From assembly GCF_026262505.1 (NCBI RefSeq), contig NW_026529241.1:1-23346 (forward strand): DNA of 23,346 nucleotides, read 5' to 3'. Under the pieces are notes generated by a model. It ran no database searches. It saw only the letters and a program-made list of their open reading frames with translations, and had not been told where the DNA came from. A program made the translations under genes and the position numbers. Positions 12,196-22,210 of the stretch are shown here, in pieces. The stretch is from Trichomonas vaginalis G3. Lineage: Eukaryota; Parabasalia; Trichomonadida; Trichomonadidae. Each line of letters opens with the position of its first letter. Position 1 is the first letter of the stretch.

Positions 12196-15100
12196 ATGCC
12201 ACGTAAGCTACGTAAGAATATACGTAAGAGGAAGAGAGCATTGAAACATCCAATAGTAAAACTGACACCACAACAACAGTTGCAACAACAAATGCTGAAT
12301 GACCCCACTATGTTGCAACAAATGTCAAGCAATCCTATGCTTTTAAACCGAGTTGTTGGTGCACAGAGTGGAGGTTTAAGAGCGGCACTTTTAGCGAAAA
12401 TGGCAGGCTATGGTGGAGCTGCAGACGGAACAGCCTATAACCCTCAAAGTCAAATGAATTTGAGTTCACTCAAAAATCAAATAACAGATGTCAAAAAGTC
12501 AAACATAGACATACAGAAGCAAATAAGTGAAAACGAAAAGAAACTAGAATATGACAGACACACAAAGAAACTCAATGAGTTAAACGTAGAGAAAAAGAAG
12601 AAAGAAGAACAACTGAAAGAACTAAGTACAGAGGAATATGCGAAAAAAGTGTCAGAAAAAGCAGCAGAAGTAGCAAAAATGGAACAAGATGTTGTAAATT
12701 TGAAAAAACCATACTACTCAATATAAAGTACTGAAAGATGAAGAGATAAAACAAAAAGCCCTGAAGACATATATGGATAGCGATGAGTATAAAAAAGAAG
12801 TTGAAGCAAATGTAAAGGCAGAAAAACTTTTACAGTTGCAAAACCAAACCGTACAGTATGAAAACTTAGCACAAGAAAGTAAAAATAACGACGCAGCCAT
12901 GCAAAAGGCAATGAAACGCAGAATATATAAAAGCTAATAATGACTGGTTAGATGCCCAAGCCAACGCTAAAGCAGCCCAACTTATAGGGTCAATAAGGAC
13001 AAAAATACAAGCGGATGAAGACAGTTCAAATGAAGCTTTAACAAATGCTGACTTTAAGAACGCCTTCGAAGCTCTTCATAGTAAGGTGAAACAAGTGAAC
13101 GACTTCTCATCTGGAAAGAAACTGAAGTCTGAAGGTTTCGACAACGAGTTAAGAGAAGTAGCAACAAAATATGACGAAAATAACAGATGCAGCAACGAGA
13201 CAGGCAGTTCAAAGTGCCTATGACGCCGTTAGAGCAACTGTTGTGAAAAGTCAAGAAAAAGAGTTACAACAGACCAAAACAGACCTAGTAAATGCTTTCT
13301 TAAAAACGAAAAGTCAGGTAGGACATTACGCTGCAGATGGAACATATGTGCCAGCTGGTGGAACTTATATACCACCAACCCTCCAAGAGAAGCACCTGCA
13401 CCAGGACTACCTAGAACATTTACATCGTCACATGGACACAGACACAGGCATGCACAACAACCACCTCCACAACCAGCACAACAACCAACACAACAACCAG
13501 CACAGCAACCAACAGTTCAAAACCCTGCACAACAACAACCACAAACAGAGCAAGGACATAAAAGAAGTAGAGAACAAGGAAACCAAGAATTCTTAAAAAT
13601 GCTTAAAGAAGAGTGTGGTTTCCCAGATACTGTTGACTTTAGTGACAGATATAAAGAAGCTATTGGAAAGTTCAAGGATGGAAATACTGACCCGAACCTA
13701 TTTAGCTTTATGGCTCAGCACCAAAACGGATATAATCTCAAACCTGGAAAATACAAGCTCGCTAAGGGATATGATTTAATAGCATATCATCCAAATGACA
13801 TGGATGAATTTACTCCGAGATATTTGATGTCAGAGCTAAATGACAATTCAACTTTCGTCATGAAACGCGTAAAAAATAGAGACGGAACGAAAGAACAAAA
13901 GCTTATGAATGCGGATGACGTAGATAGGGAAATTGTTGAAAACGGTCTCGGAATATATGAAATGCCAGCAGATGAGGTACAAGAAACTCCACAGGAAGAA
14001 GTTCAGATACAACCAGACATGGAAGAAATAGTTCAGCAACAACAGCTAGAAGAGCCTGAAGGAAACGAACAAGTCCTTCCTTTGGAAACTAACTTCACAG
14101 AACTAGATGAAGATTTGGAACAGCCGAAAAATCTTGACCCTCAACAAGAGTATGCGGAGAATATGGAATATTTCCAAGAGTCTAAAAAAAATTCGGCTGA
14201 CATAGTAGAAGAATATCGAAAAATGTTTGCCGACATACAAAAGACTCCAACATCAGATGAAAATATCCAGCATAGAATGGAAGAACTGAAAAAAAATGTA
14301 CACAAATACAACAACCCTTTTTACTTACGAGCATTTAACGTTCAATCTTTGGATGAACTCGGTGAAAATAAAAGGTTAAATTTCAAGAAAAATATAGAAA
14401 TGAAACATTGTTTAAAGTTCATTCAGAACCTAACCAAGATGGAAACAAACCTACTTTTGTTTCTGCAGACGATGGAACTACAATGAGATGGGGTCATAAA
14501 GCTAATCCGGATAGGTGGTTCATAAACTTACAACCACAATTCCAAGAAGTTGTAGACGCAATGGAAGTCAATGGTGAACCAGATATAGCTGGTATTTTAA
14601 GCGCGGCTTTAATGCCATTGAAAGATATGAAACATGCAGATATTTTGGACCAGTATGAAATGAACATGGCTGATGGAAATATAACACCTGACGTTCTAGA
14701 ACATTTATCTCAAAGAACTACACAGAACCATAGAGATGGTATATTTGGTGAAGAGTTTAGAAAGACAGTTAGGGAGAGAGAAGGAAGAGAACCTATTGTA
14801 CATGACCTTGCAAACGAAAGTTTACAAAATGTCATAAAAACTTACTTTGCAGACGATGAATCGAGAAGGGATGAATATTTAAGAAAACTCAAATGGACAG
14901 TACCAAATGAAATGTTAGTATTGAAAAACATGTTCCTTGACAAAATAAAACCAACTACAGAAATAAACGACGCAAGACTGAAAGATTGGGTAAAAGCTTT
15001 CCCATTCACAAAAGATATAGTTGGTAACATGGAAAGAAAACCAGAATGGCTACAAAAACATATATTTGGAAACGAGCTTATTCCATATGGACAGGCACTG

Positions 15101-15382
15101 TTTGAAGCGCTTGAACCGGAAACTCAGGAAAGAGTCATGCAAACAATACGCGAAGACTCAAATACAAACTATGACAAAATCTTTCTAGGATATAGGTTAC
15201 CTGAGATGGGCGACCAGAGCCCAAAGGCAAAAAGGACATGGGAAATTTACAACATACTAGGTGAACATGAGGCAAAGATGCAACAACTTGAAGCAGAGGG
15301 CAATGAAGGAAAAAGAAGAGTTAAAAACTCAGTCAGGAAGAAAGTAAAGCTTGGTCGGAGTGGGTTCTATTATGACATATAA
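12196..15382 (+). pseudogene. Large coiled-coil protein gene, decayed
   Basis: Family not recognised. The product begins MPRKLRKNIRKRKRALKHPI, a strongly basic start typical of proteins that touch DNA or the capsid interior. A Q/M-rich stretch follows, then a long K/E-rich coiled-coil region, a Pro/Gln-rich low-complexity region (about 13440-13560), an acidic part (EEVQIQPDMEEIVQQQQLEE) and a more ordered part with GYDLIAYHPNDMDEFTPRYL and, further on, IFGEEFRKTVREREGREPIV. At about 3.2 kb it is the largest gene here and directly precedes the capsid block, so a structural or core protein is likely. It is a fossil with several breaks (roughly four to six). TCACTT shortly before the ATG resembles the trichomonad initiator TCAY(T/A), though one such match can occur by chance. 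Confidence 0.65.
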
Positions 15383-15409
15383 ATCCAACTATTCTATATT
15401 TTTACTCAT

Positions 15410-17011
15410 ATGAAATGTACGCCGCCAGAATATAACGCCAACAGTTTTGGATGCTATGAATGGAAATGTTCCGAATGGTATAACGAATGCGACAATGCCA
15501 TTAGAAGGTCAGAAATAGTTCCTGGAACTTACGAATATACAACTGCTGTTTCTTATGGAAACGTAGGTGAGTTTGGAGAAGGTTCTTCAACAACAGTAGA
15601 TATTGCTTGCGACAGGTTTCATATAATTTCTATTGACAACTCTTTCTTATACGTGGAACAAGACATTGAAATAAAACCTTCTGCCAAGTTGTCTGACAAG
15701 AAAGGTTGCAATGAAATTTTCTATGTCGGATACCAATATGCCCAGAAGTTTTCATGGGATATAAGATATATTCTATCAGTTCAAACAGTAACATGGGCAA
15801 ACTATGAATGGTTCGCTTTAAGAAACTCAGTACAACCACAAGCTAGAGAACAAACAGACCAGTATGCAACTATTGAGAAAATAAGAAGACTTGACCCTAA
15901 CGTTTCCAGGAGTTTATGTTAACCTTTCTGGTTCAGATGGAAATGCTGTCACTAAAGTAAAACTGAAACTAGAGTTCCTTTGTCATCTTTCCTCATCTTC
16001 AGGTTTTTAAGATACTTGCCAAACTGGGCAGGAAAAATTTCTATTGAACTTACTCCAAGCAAAAAATAACTTAGTCATTGCACCAACGCAAGACCCATTC
16101 ACTCTTACAGACGTAAAGGGAGCAAATCAAACGTCATTCGCCGAATTTTGCAAAGACAAAGTTGACTTAGACTTTGGTTTCTCAAACCTCAACACTGAAG
16201 TAAAGTATTATTTCAATGCTGCTGGAACTGCTTGGGACCCAGTTAGGTTTACATGCGAAAAATTTGAATGCAAGAGAATAGAAAGCAGACTTGCAGTCTA
16301 TATGTTGGACCCAGATATTTCAAATGCTTTAGCTGCCAAATATATTGCAGTTCCACTTATGTTCCCTATACACCAAATATCTGTCAAAGACTTTGCAGGT
16401 GAAGTTGGAAACCAAAATCCAGGAACCGCAGGTGCAAGAACAGATATTGCTTTAACAACTGCAATGAAACATGCAGATACTATGTTTGTACTGTTCAGAC
16501 GAACTATAAATGACTATTCTTGTTTCTACAACCCGGTATTAAATATCATATAAACATAGATGGCAATATTATCCAAGAGAAGAATATTCTACAGTTGAGG
16601 ATATGAGGTCATACAACTTGACATTAGATCTATGAACTTTAACAACAACTTCACAACAACATTAACCCTGAAATGCAAAGTTCTATTATGCCATATGTGA
16701 AAGTATGGACTCATACAGGAAGTCAAAAAACTCAATATACAAATGGAGACCGTTCAAACTTTTGGCTTGGCATTCCATTTGCTGACTCAGAAGACTTTAT
16801 GGGTGTATTTCAACTGTTGGTACTGTACAAATACAATATACTGGTGACAGAGACGGTCCATATGAACTGAGAGCAATGAAGTTTACAAAACCAATAGCAC
16901 CTTTTCACGGAAGATGCTCTTTTGAAGATTCGTTCGATGAAACCTGCTGGGGCTCCTCAGATTGGCATAACGACAGCTTCCATCGAGCAGATTTTGGCAG
17001 CAGGTCAGTAA
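15410..17011 (+). pseudogene. Probable major capsid protein gene (double jelly-roll type), decayed
   Basis: It is placed between the large structural gene and the penton-like gene, as in Polintons and PLVs. Legible parts look beta-rich: NSFLYVEQDIEIKPSAKLSD, ILSVQTVTWANYEWFALRNS, KFECKRIESRLAVYMLDPDI, AAKYIAVPLMFPIHQISVKD, MFVLFRRTINDYSCFYNP and MQSSIMPYVKVWTHTGS. Length (about 1.6 kb) and layout suit a double jelly-roll capsid protein, but the assignment rests on context and general character, not a single diagnostic motif. It is a fossil with about four or five breaks. The start region follows TATTCTATATTTTTACTCAT. Alternative: another large beta-rich virion protein. Confidence 0.55.
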
Positions 17012-17077
17012 GTTGTTCTTGAACTGACTTCTCTCCGTCAAATATTGACAGTACGCCAGTTTTGACATAAAATTGTA

Positions 17078-17322
17078 TTATAAACTTTCCTTAGAAATAT
17101 CGGTCAGTTTTGTTGTTATATTTTTGTCTGCTTCAAGAACTTTCACCATTTCGGTTATACCAACTTTCTTTGCTTTATGAAAATATTTTGGTTCAGCAAG
17201 ACTGCTATTCTATAACATTTACCATTGTTTGTATAAAGAACTATTCTGTCAATGTATTTGTATTGTTTGTGTGTGTAAACTTTGTTCTGCTTCAATTCGA
17301 AGAGATACTCGAATACGTCCAT
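17078..17322 (-). pseudogene. Small minus-strand gene between capsid genes, decayed
   Basis: It starts at 17322 with MDVFEYLFELKQNKVYTHKQ and ends near 17078, about 80 residues in all. No family is recognised; it is Lys/Tyr/Val-rich. It is divergent from the next plus-strand gene across an 18-bp spacer that nearly repeats the one at 7150-7167, which supports it being a real gene originally. It converges on the end of the capsid gene. At least one break is present. Confidence 0.5.
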
Positions 17323-17340
17323 CTTTTTATTCTAAGTAAA
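17323..17340. promoter_or_regulatory. 18-bp bidirectional spacer with TTATTCTAAGTAA core
   Basis: TTTTTATTCTAAGTAAA stands between divergent starts at 17322 and 17341. It has the same length and the same TTATTCTA core as the 7150-7167 spacer between the fibre gene and its divergent partner. A CTAAGTAAA-ATG context also precedes the start at 17925. Confidence 0.6.
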
Positions 17341-17919
17341 ATGTCATTTCCGAAAATAGAAGCGTAAGTGTTTCAAAAGGTTTAATGGCGGTGGCAGATG
17401 TGAAGTTAAATTCACCAACTCAAACAAACAGTCAAAGTGTTGTTGTCAATGTCAAAGACAGAGATGTTGAAGTGGGGAAACCATACGAGGACGAAGATGG
17501 TATAACAATTGTTCCTGTAAAAAACAACCAACATATCCTGAAGTTGCAGAGACTTAAGTTCTGTTGCAGATATTCGAAACGACTACCAACAACTGAAAGA
17601 CAAACTTCAAACTCAGGAGAAGATTTGTCAAGCTTTAGGTATAATGTTAAACTTGGTTGAGCACAACCCTGTAAAAGTGAACTCATATGTCATTGCACCT
17701 CATGAAGTTTTGAAAGAACTATTGAAACTTTTGACAGAGGCAGACGATATAAACATCAAAGAAATAGAACCCGACGTTAGTTGCTGTGGTGTTTCATATA
17801 ATGTCATTGACAAGATATACGTTATGAAAGGAGGTGAAACGTTGAACTTAAAATATAGTTTCCCAGACGTCATAAAAATATTTGACGACCACAACATTTC
17901 ATTAAAATTTATTTGCTAA
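17341..17919 (+). pseudogene. Unrecognised virion-region gene, decayed
   Basis: It lies between the capsid and penton-like genes. Legible parts include NSQSVVVNVKDRDVEVGKPY with EDGITIVPVKNNQHI, and later LVEHNPVKVNSYVIAPHEVL with LKLLTEADDINIKEIEPDVS and GGETLNLKYSFPDVIKIFDD. No family is recognised. A small structural or assembly protein is plausible from its position only. One or two breaks. A start at 17341, right after the TCTA spacer, fits better than the later ATG at 17385. Confidence 0.5.
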
Positions 17920-17924
17920 GTAAA

Positions 17925-18719
17925 ATGGCAGAAGACATAGTGGTTTATACTATTACGACTAAAAACCCTGAGTCATATAATTCTATAACAACAAACTTAC
18001 AAAGTCCTCAAGGACGATATTGTAAACTAACTTTAAACACAATGACGACTAAAGCCTGTTTTGCTCTTTGACACCAGAAACTTTATTGTTGTGAATGGTA
18101 AAAAATACTCCTTTGAAGATACTTACTCAGATATACCACCAACAGGTTTTGTTGACTTATTTAATACTTTAAGGACGGATGTAACATGTGCTGCAACTAG
18201 AGCAGGTTTCATTATGTTTGGATGTCCGACTGAGTTTACTATAAACAATATGAGCTATAATACAAAACTTATTTCTGGTTTTTACTACCAACAGTTTCCT
18301 ATAACAGGAAAAGGTGTCATACAAGGAATGTCTGTTCCATTGACTTTAAGTACACCAATCTTATATATTGTTTCAAACTTAGGTTCAAAGTGTTATTCGA
18401 ATGTCGACAGAAACTATTATGACCAAAAGATACTTATGCGTATAAACAATACTTTTCTGCTGGTTTGCCTATTGTTCATTCGAATGCAGAATTTTCAACC
18501 TTAGTGAACTCAAACACTTTGGCAAGTATAACGTTGACATTAGTTGACGCAAACTTTGTTCCTGTAAAACTTTTATGTCCTATGTATTTGTCAATGACGG
18601 CAGAAAGTTTCGAATTGGAAGATGCAACTGGTGAAAGTATTGTACTACAAGAACAACTTCAACAACAAATAGCTCAAGAACAACAAATGCAACAAATGGA
18701 ACAACAAAGTCAAGAATAA
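17925..18719 (+). pseudogene. Penton-like minor capsid gene, decayed
   Basis: About 260 residues. It starts MAEDIVVYTITTKNPESYNS, and legible later parts are NFIVVNGKKYSFEDTYSDIP, EFTINNMSYNTKLISGFYYQ, MSVPLTLSTPILYIVSNLGS and LASITLTLVDANFVPVKLLC. The last resembles the C-terminal strands common in Polinton/PLV penton proteins. It ends in a Q-rich tail (QEQLQQQIAQEQQMQQMEQQ type). Alternating beta-type segments and its place right after the capsid gene support a single jelly-roll vertex protein. A fossil with about two or three breaks. The start context GCTAAGTAAA-ATG resembles that at 17341. Confidence 0.55.
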
Positions 18720-18747
18720 AAAAATAATATTTTTTTATTTTATAAAA

Positions 18748-19981
18748 ATGTACAGAATAGATGTTTCAGATTTTTATGACTTCCAAGCATTCAGAAATAT
18801 GTGTCCATTTAGAGACTATAACAAAGCAGTCGAGAATTTGAAACGTTTAGTCATTTATGTCGACTCTGCCCCAGAATGTTATGTCATGAAAGAATGGGAT
18901 GTTGTCTTTAAACAAACCAAAGCAACCATAGTTTCAGAACAAGAATGTAGACAGAAACTTAAGAAAATAAAAGTCGTACAAGTTGGCATGAAGATGTTAG
19001 ATGCTTGGGATATCTTATTGTCAAAGTTAGAAATTTTTCAGTTCGAGGTATAAAGTTCTATACACCTTCTCCAAACTTCTATTCTATCTTCACTGGATAT
19101 AAATATGAACAAGTAGAATGGAAAGAAAATATTATAGAAGCTTGGTTAGACCATGTCAAAAGAAATTATATGCAATGGAAACGAAAGAGTCTATGAGTAT
19201 ATCTTATGTTGGTTTGCAAACATCTTACAACATCCAAGTGCTAAGAATGAAACTGCTCTCATTATAATTGGAAAACAAGGAACAGGTAAGAACACATTCT
19301 TTACAGATATTTTGTGCAAACTGTTAGAGGCTATTCGAACCCGAATATGACAAACTTAGAAAACATCTGTGGCAAGTTTAACTCCTCAATAGAGAATATG
19401 AAACTTATAGTTTGCAATGAACTTCAAAGTATAGATACAACAAAGGTTTTAAACTCGGATGCTTTGAAGAGTCTTATAACAGACAAAGTTGGAGTTGTTG
19501 AAAGAAAATATAAAGACCAAAGAGTTTGTGAAAATGTTGCAAATTTCATTATGGTTTCAAACAATGCTGTTCCGATGAAGTTAGAAAGTTCTGACAGAAG
19601 ATATGTAGTTGTCAGAACGTCAGATTCTCATATGCAAGATACAGAATATTTTGACGACTTAGCAGAAACTTTGACATCTGACTTTTACAACCACTTGTTC
19701 TCATATTTCATGACATTAGATATTTCTAAGTTCAATCCAAGACAAATTCCATATACCGAAGAGAGACAAACATTGTTAGAAGCAAACAAGAGTGTATATG
19801 AACTGTTCGTAGATGAAACTGACTTTGTGTCATTAGATGAAAGGTCATTGTACGATTCGTATAAACAATATTGTCAAGAATATGTTATATGACAGCGTCT
19901 AAACGAACATTCTTGGCAAATGTCAAAAGTCTTTTAGATGTTCAGAACGGCGTATATACAAAGAAAAATTTTTCTGAGTAA
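18748..19981 (+). pseudogene. SF3 (D5-like) replicative helicase gene, decayed
   Basis: A superfamily-3 helicase of the kind found in PLVs, virophages and large DNA viruses. Legible landmarks in order are EYILCWFANILQHPS, the Walker A loop IIIGKQGTGKNTFF, the Walker B-like MKLIVCNEL, then the motif-C region NFIMVSNNAVPMKLESSDRR and YVVVRTS. These are followed by a C-terminal part with DLAETLTSDFYNHLFSYFMT and the winged-helix-like SLYDSYKQYCQEYV. The N-terminal part before Walker A is short, and no primase motif was recognised. It would unwind the element's DNA for replication and is the only replication gene seen. A fossil with about four breaks. Upstream sequence is TTTTTTTATTTTATAAAA-ATG. 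Confidence 0.85.
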
Positions 19982-20019
19982 ATTTAAAAAAAATATTTTT
20001 TTATCCGATAGAAAAGATG
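19940..20019 (+). repeat. 80-bp repeat: gene end plus leader, copy 1
   Basis: It runs through the last codons of the helicase region, a stop, TTTAAAAAAAATATTTTTTT and ATCCGATAGAAAAG to the ATG at 20017. It is nearly repeated at 20304-20385, so both the end of one gene and the leader of the next were duplicated together. The ATCCGATAGAAAAG-ATG part is identical in both and may be a promoter or leader element. Confidence 0.8.
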
Positions 20020-20325
20020 ACAGAAAAATTAACTTTTTACATAGCGCCAGACCCTTCTTGCCCACATCTTTTTAAGCCACAATATATAGACATAGAACTA
20101 AATAGAGAAAGCGAAATTCTACAAACAGAAGAAACATATAGAGACCTAGATAACGAAAATGGATATGCGCTATTTTGGTTAGGCTGTCCTTATGAAATGT
20201 ATGAAAAAAAGGCTTTATATGAGAATATAGAAATATTGTCATGAAAACGATATAAGACCAAGCTCTAGAGAAAAATTCTATGCTGGTATAAACATCTTTT
20301 CAAAGTTCGGAATGGCAAATATATA
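20017..20325 (+). CDS. Unrecognised short gene, frame not continuous over the whole region
   Basis: The first 75 codons, MTEKLTFYIAPDPSCPHLFK onward with NENGYALFWLGCPYEMYEKK, are open to 20244. The rest of the region up to the second copy of the leader repeat appears to belong to the same unit. No family is recognised. Its position between helicase and ATPase, and its duplicated leader, suggest a replication-associated small protein. About one break. Confidence 0.45.
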
Positions 20326-20385
20326 AAGAAATAATTTTTCTGAGTAAATTTAAAAAAAAATCTTTTTTATCCGATAGAAAAGATG
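20304..20385 (+). repeat. 82-bp repeat: gene end plus leader, copy 2
   Basis: The second copy of the block at 19940-20019, sharing AATTTTTCTGAGTAAATTTA and TCCGATAGAAAAG before the ATG at 20383, with small differences in the upstream codons. Confidence 0.8.
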
Positions 20386-20799
20386 GCAAAATTCATCTCA
20401 GTAAACAAGTACATGTCAGGACTTAAAGAAGAACTAGACCCATTCACATATTTGAATGTTTACTTCTACCATTTTGAAAAGTCTACATTTGACAAAGTTT
20501 GGAACATCGAACCAGTTAAGTTTGCTATTGTGACTAAATGGTGCGAAATTTGAAGACTTAGACATAGAAGGTTTGTTAACAGTCAGAAAATTTTGACAGA
20601 AGGTTTCTCAAACCTTAAAGAAGGCAAAGCATACAAACTTGTTATACCTTATGAACCAAAGAAGACAGACGACTATGAATATTATGAGTCTAAGATAGTT
20701 GAAGTTCAAGGTAAATTAGGTAAAAAGATTTTAGAGTCTAAGCCAGTGTTTGCTCCTAAAGAGGAAGAGAACATTGACATTGACCCAGAAATGTTCTAA
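20383..20799 (+). pseudogene. Unrecognised small gene with acidic end, decayed
   Basis: It starts MAKFISVNKYMSGLKEELDP and ends PKEEENIDIDPEMF. It contains LKEGKAYKLVIPYEPKKTDD, YEYYESKIVEVQGKLGKKIL. Around 135 residues, with a beta-rich middle and an acidic C-terminus. That shape would suit a single-stranded-DNA-binding protein beside a helicase, but no motif proves it. One or two breaks. Confidence 0.5.
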
Positions 20800-20819
20800 A
20801 AATAAAATTTTATTTTTAC

Positions 20820-21291
20820 ATGTCATATCTCACCTTCTCTGGAACTGGTTCAGGTTCTTTCTTCTCTTCTACTTTCTTTTCTTTCTTTTCTTTCTTTTCT
20901 TTCTTTTCTCTCTTCTTCTTCTTTTCTGGTGGAGTTATGTCAAATTTCTCAGAACCATATTTATGTAAAAGTTCTTTGTCCTTTAATAGCTCTTCTATTC
21001 TGTTTTCTATTTCATCTTCAAGAACAGCGCATGTGCCTTCTTTGCATTCTAAGAACTTTTGTTGGACTTCATCTTTCCAATCGGCGTCATCTCTGTCAAC
21101 AAGTCTGTCATTGACAATTTTAAGACTGCTCTTTGTAATGTTTTATGGTTCTTGTCATATTCCCAGAAACAGAACTTTAGAACAAATTCACCTTTCTTGT
21201 TTACACTATGTAAGATTTTATGGTCGACAGATGTTTTGCTGTCGAAAAGTTTGTCTCGAATATAGATAGCGAAATCGCTAGACATTTTCAA
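20820..21291 (-). pseudogene. Unrecognised minus-strand gene with Lys/Glu repeat tail, decayed
   Basis: It starts at or just after 21291 with MKMSSDFAIYIRDKLFDSKT, and the legible part goes on VLKFCFWEYDKNHKTL. The end is a low-complexity KKEKKEKKEKKEKK tract (from a TTTCTTTTC microsatellite at about 20875-20915), then EPEPVPEKVRYDM. About 155 residues. No family is recognised. It is divergent from the ATPase gene, with 29 bp between the starts. At least one break. Plus-strand open frames over the same stretch are shadows of the microsatellite. Confidence 0.5.
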
Positions 21292-21320
21292 AAGATAAAA
21301 ATTTTAATTTTTCTAAAAAT

Positions 21321-22194
21321 ATGTTAGAAAAAAAGTTTGCTGACATTGACAAAAAATTTGAGAATGTTTTAAACAAGAACAAGAGGAAGTTAGAAAATGC
21401 TCAGATAAAACCCATACATGAAAAGTTCTTATTTGCTCAGAATGGTATAACAGGTCTAATCGCACCACCTGGGTCGGGTAAGACTTTCACTTATCTTAAA
21501 ATGGCTGCACAACAACAAGAACTAGATGAGAAGAACCCATTTTATGGTTAGTTGTCATTTGTAGTACTTCTGGTCAATTCGATCAAACCGTCAATTCGTT
21601 CAAAGATATTATAAAGAAGTCTAAGTTAGTATGTATAAAGGATACTGAGTTGTTAGATTGGATAAAGAAGTACCAAAGAAGAGTTTTGAAGTACAATGCT
21701 ATAAATGAGTATATAAATTCGAAGTTTAAAGACCCAAATGAGGAAATGCAGAGAATATTAGAGAAGAAACACTTCAGAAACAAACAGAAAGAGATAGAAT
21801 ACATTTCGAAGAAATTGCAATCTTACGATTGGAAGACATACCCTCATAGATGTCTTCTTATTTTAGATGACTTTGCTTCTCATCCTTTGTTAAAGAACAG
21901 AGAACAAGACATGTGTCGAATTCTTAAGAAGTCAGACACTTTAACATTTCAGTCGTAATATGTGTACAGACAGCCAAGAGTTTAAGTAAGGATGTTAAAA
22001 GAATACTTACTGACATTATACTTTTCCCCGGATTGTCCGAAGACGATTTCATGGAACTTATGAAAGAGTCCATGGCAGGTAAGTTTGACAGACATGAACT
22101 ATGGGAGAAGTACAAAGTCATACAAGACCCTCATACTTCTTTCAGAATTCATATCTACGCAAACAAAGTTCAAATTGTAAAAAGTCAAGCTTGA
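21321..22194 (+). pseudogene. A32-like (FtsK/HerA-type) genome-packaging ATPase gene, decayed
   Basis: The packaging ATPase shared by Polintons, PLVs, virophages and large DNA viruses. The Walker A region GITGLIAPPGSGKTFTYLKM lies about 50-60 codons from the start, and Walker B, CLLILDDFASHPLL, near 21858-21900. Downstream are ILFPGLSEDDFMELM and HTSFRIHIYANKVQIV. It would pump DNA into the capsid. The length (about 290 residues) suits the family. The start follows TTTTTCTAAAAAT-ATG, a TCTA-type context. A fossil with about two or three breaks. It ends 17 bp from the convergent KilA-N gene. Confidence 0.85.
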
Positions 22195-22210
22195 AAAATA
22201 AAGAGTTCAT

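Noticed and set aside
12572-13254. Minus-strand frames opposite the large coiled-coil gene
   Set aside because: Leu/Phe/Ser-rich translations typical of the antisense of a Lys/Glu-rich gene; no start context or motif.
13440-13560. Histidine/asparagine-rich repeat protein
   Set aside because: The CA-rich low-complexity DNA gives His/Asn or Pro/Gln depending on frame; the Pro/Gln reading suits the surrounding structural gene better, so the His/Asn reading was not taken as a gene of its own.
20750-21265. Plus-strand Phe/Ser-rich frames, possible membrane protein
   Set aside because: They come from the TTTCTTTTC microsatellite that encodes the Lys/Glu tail of the minus-strand gene.
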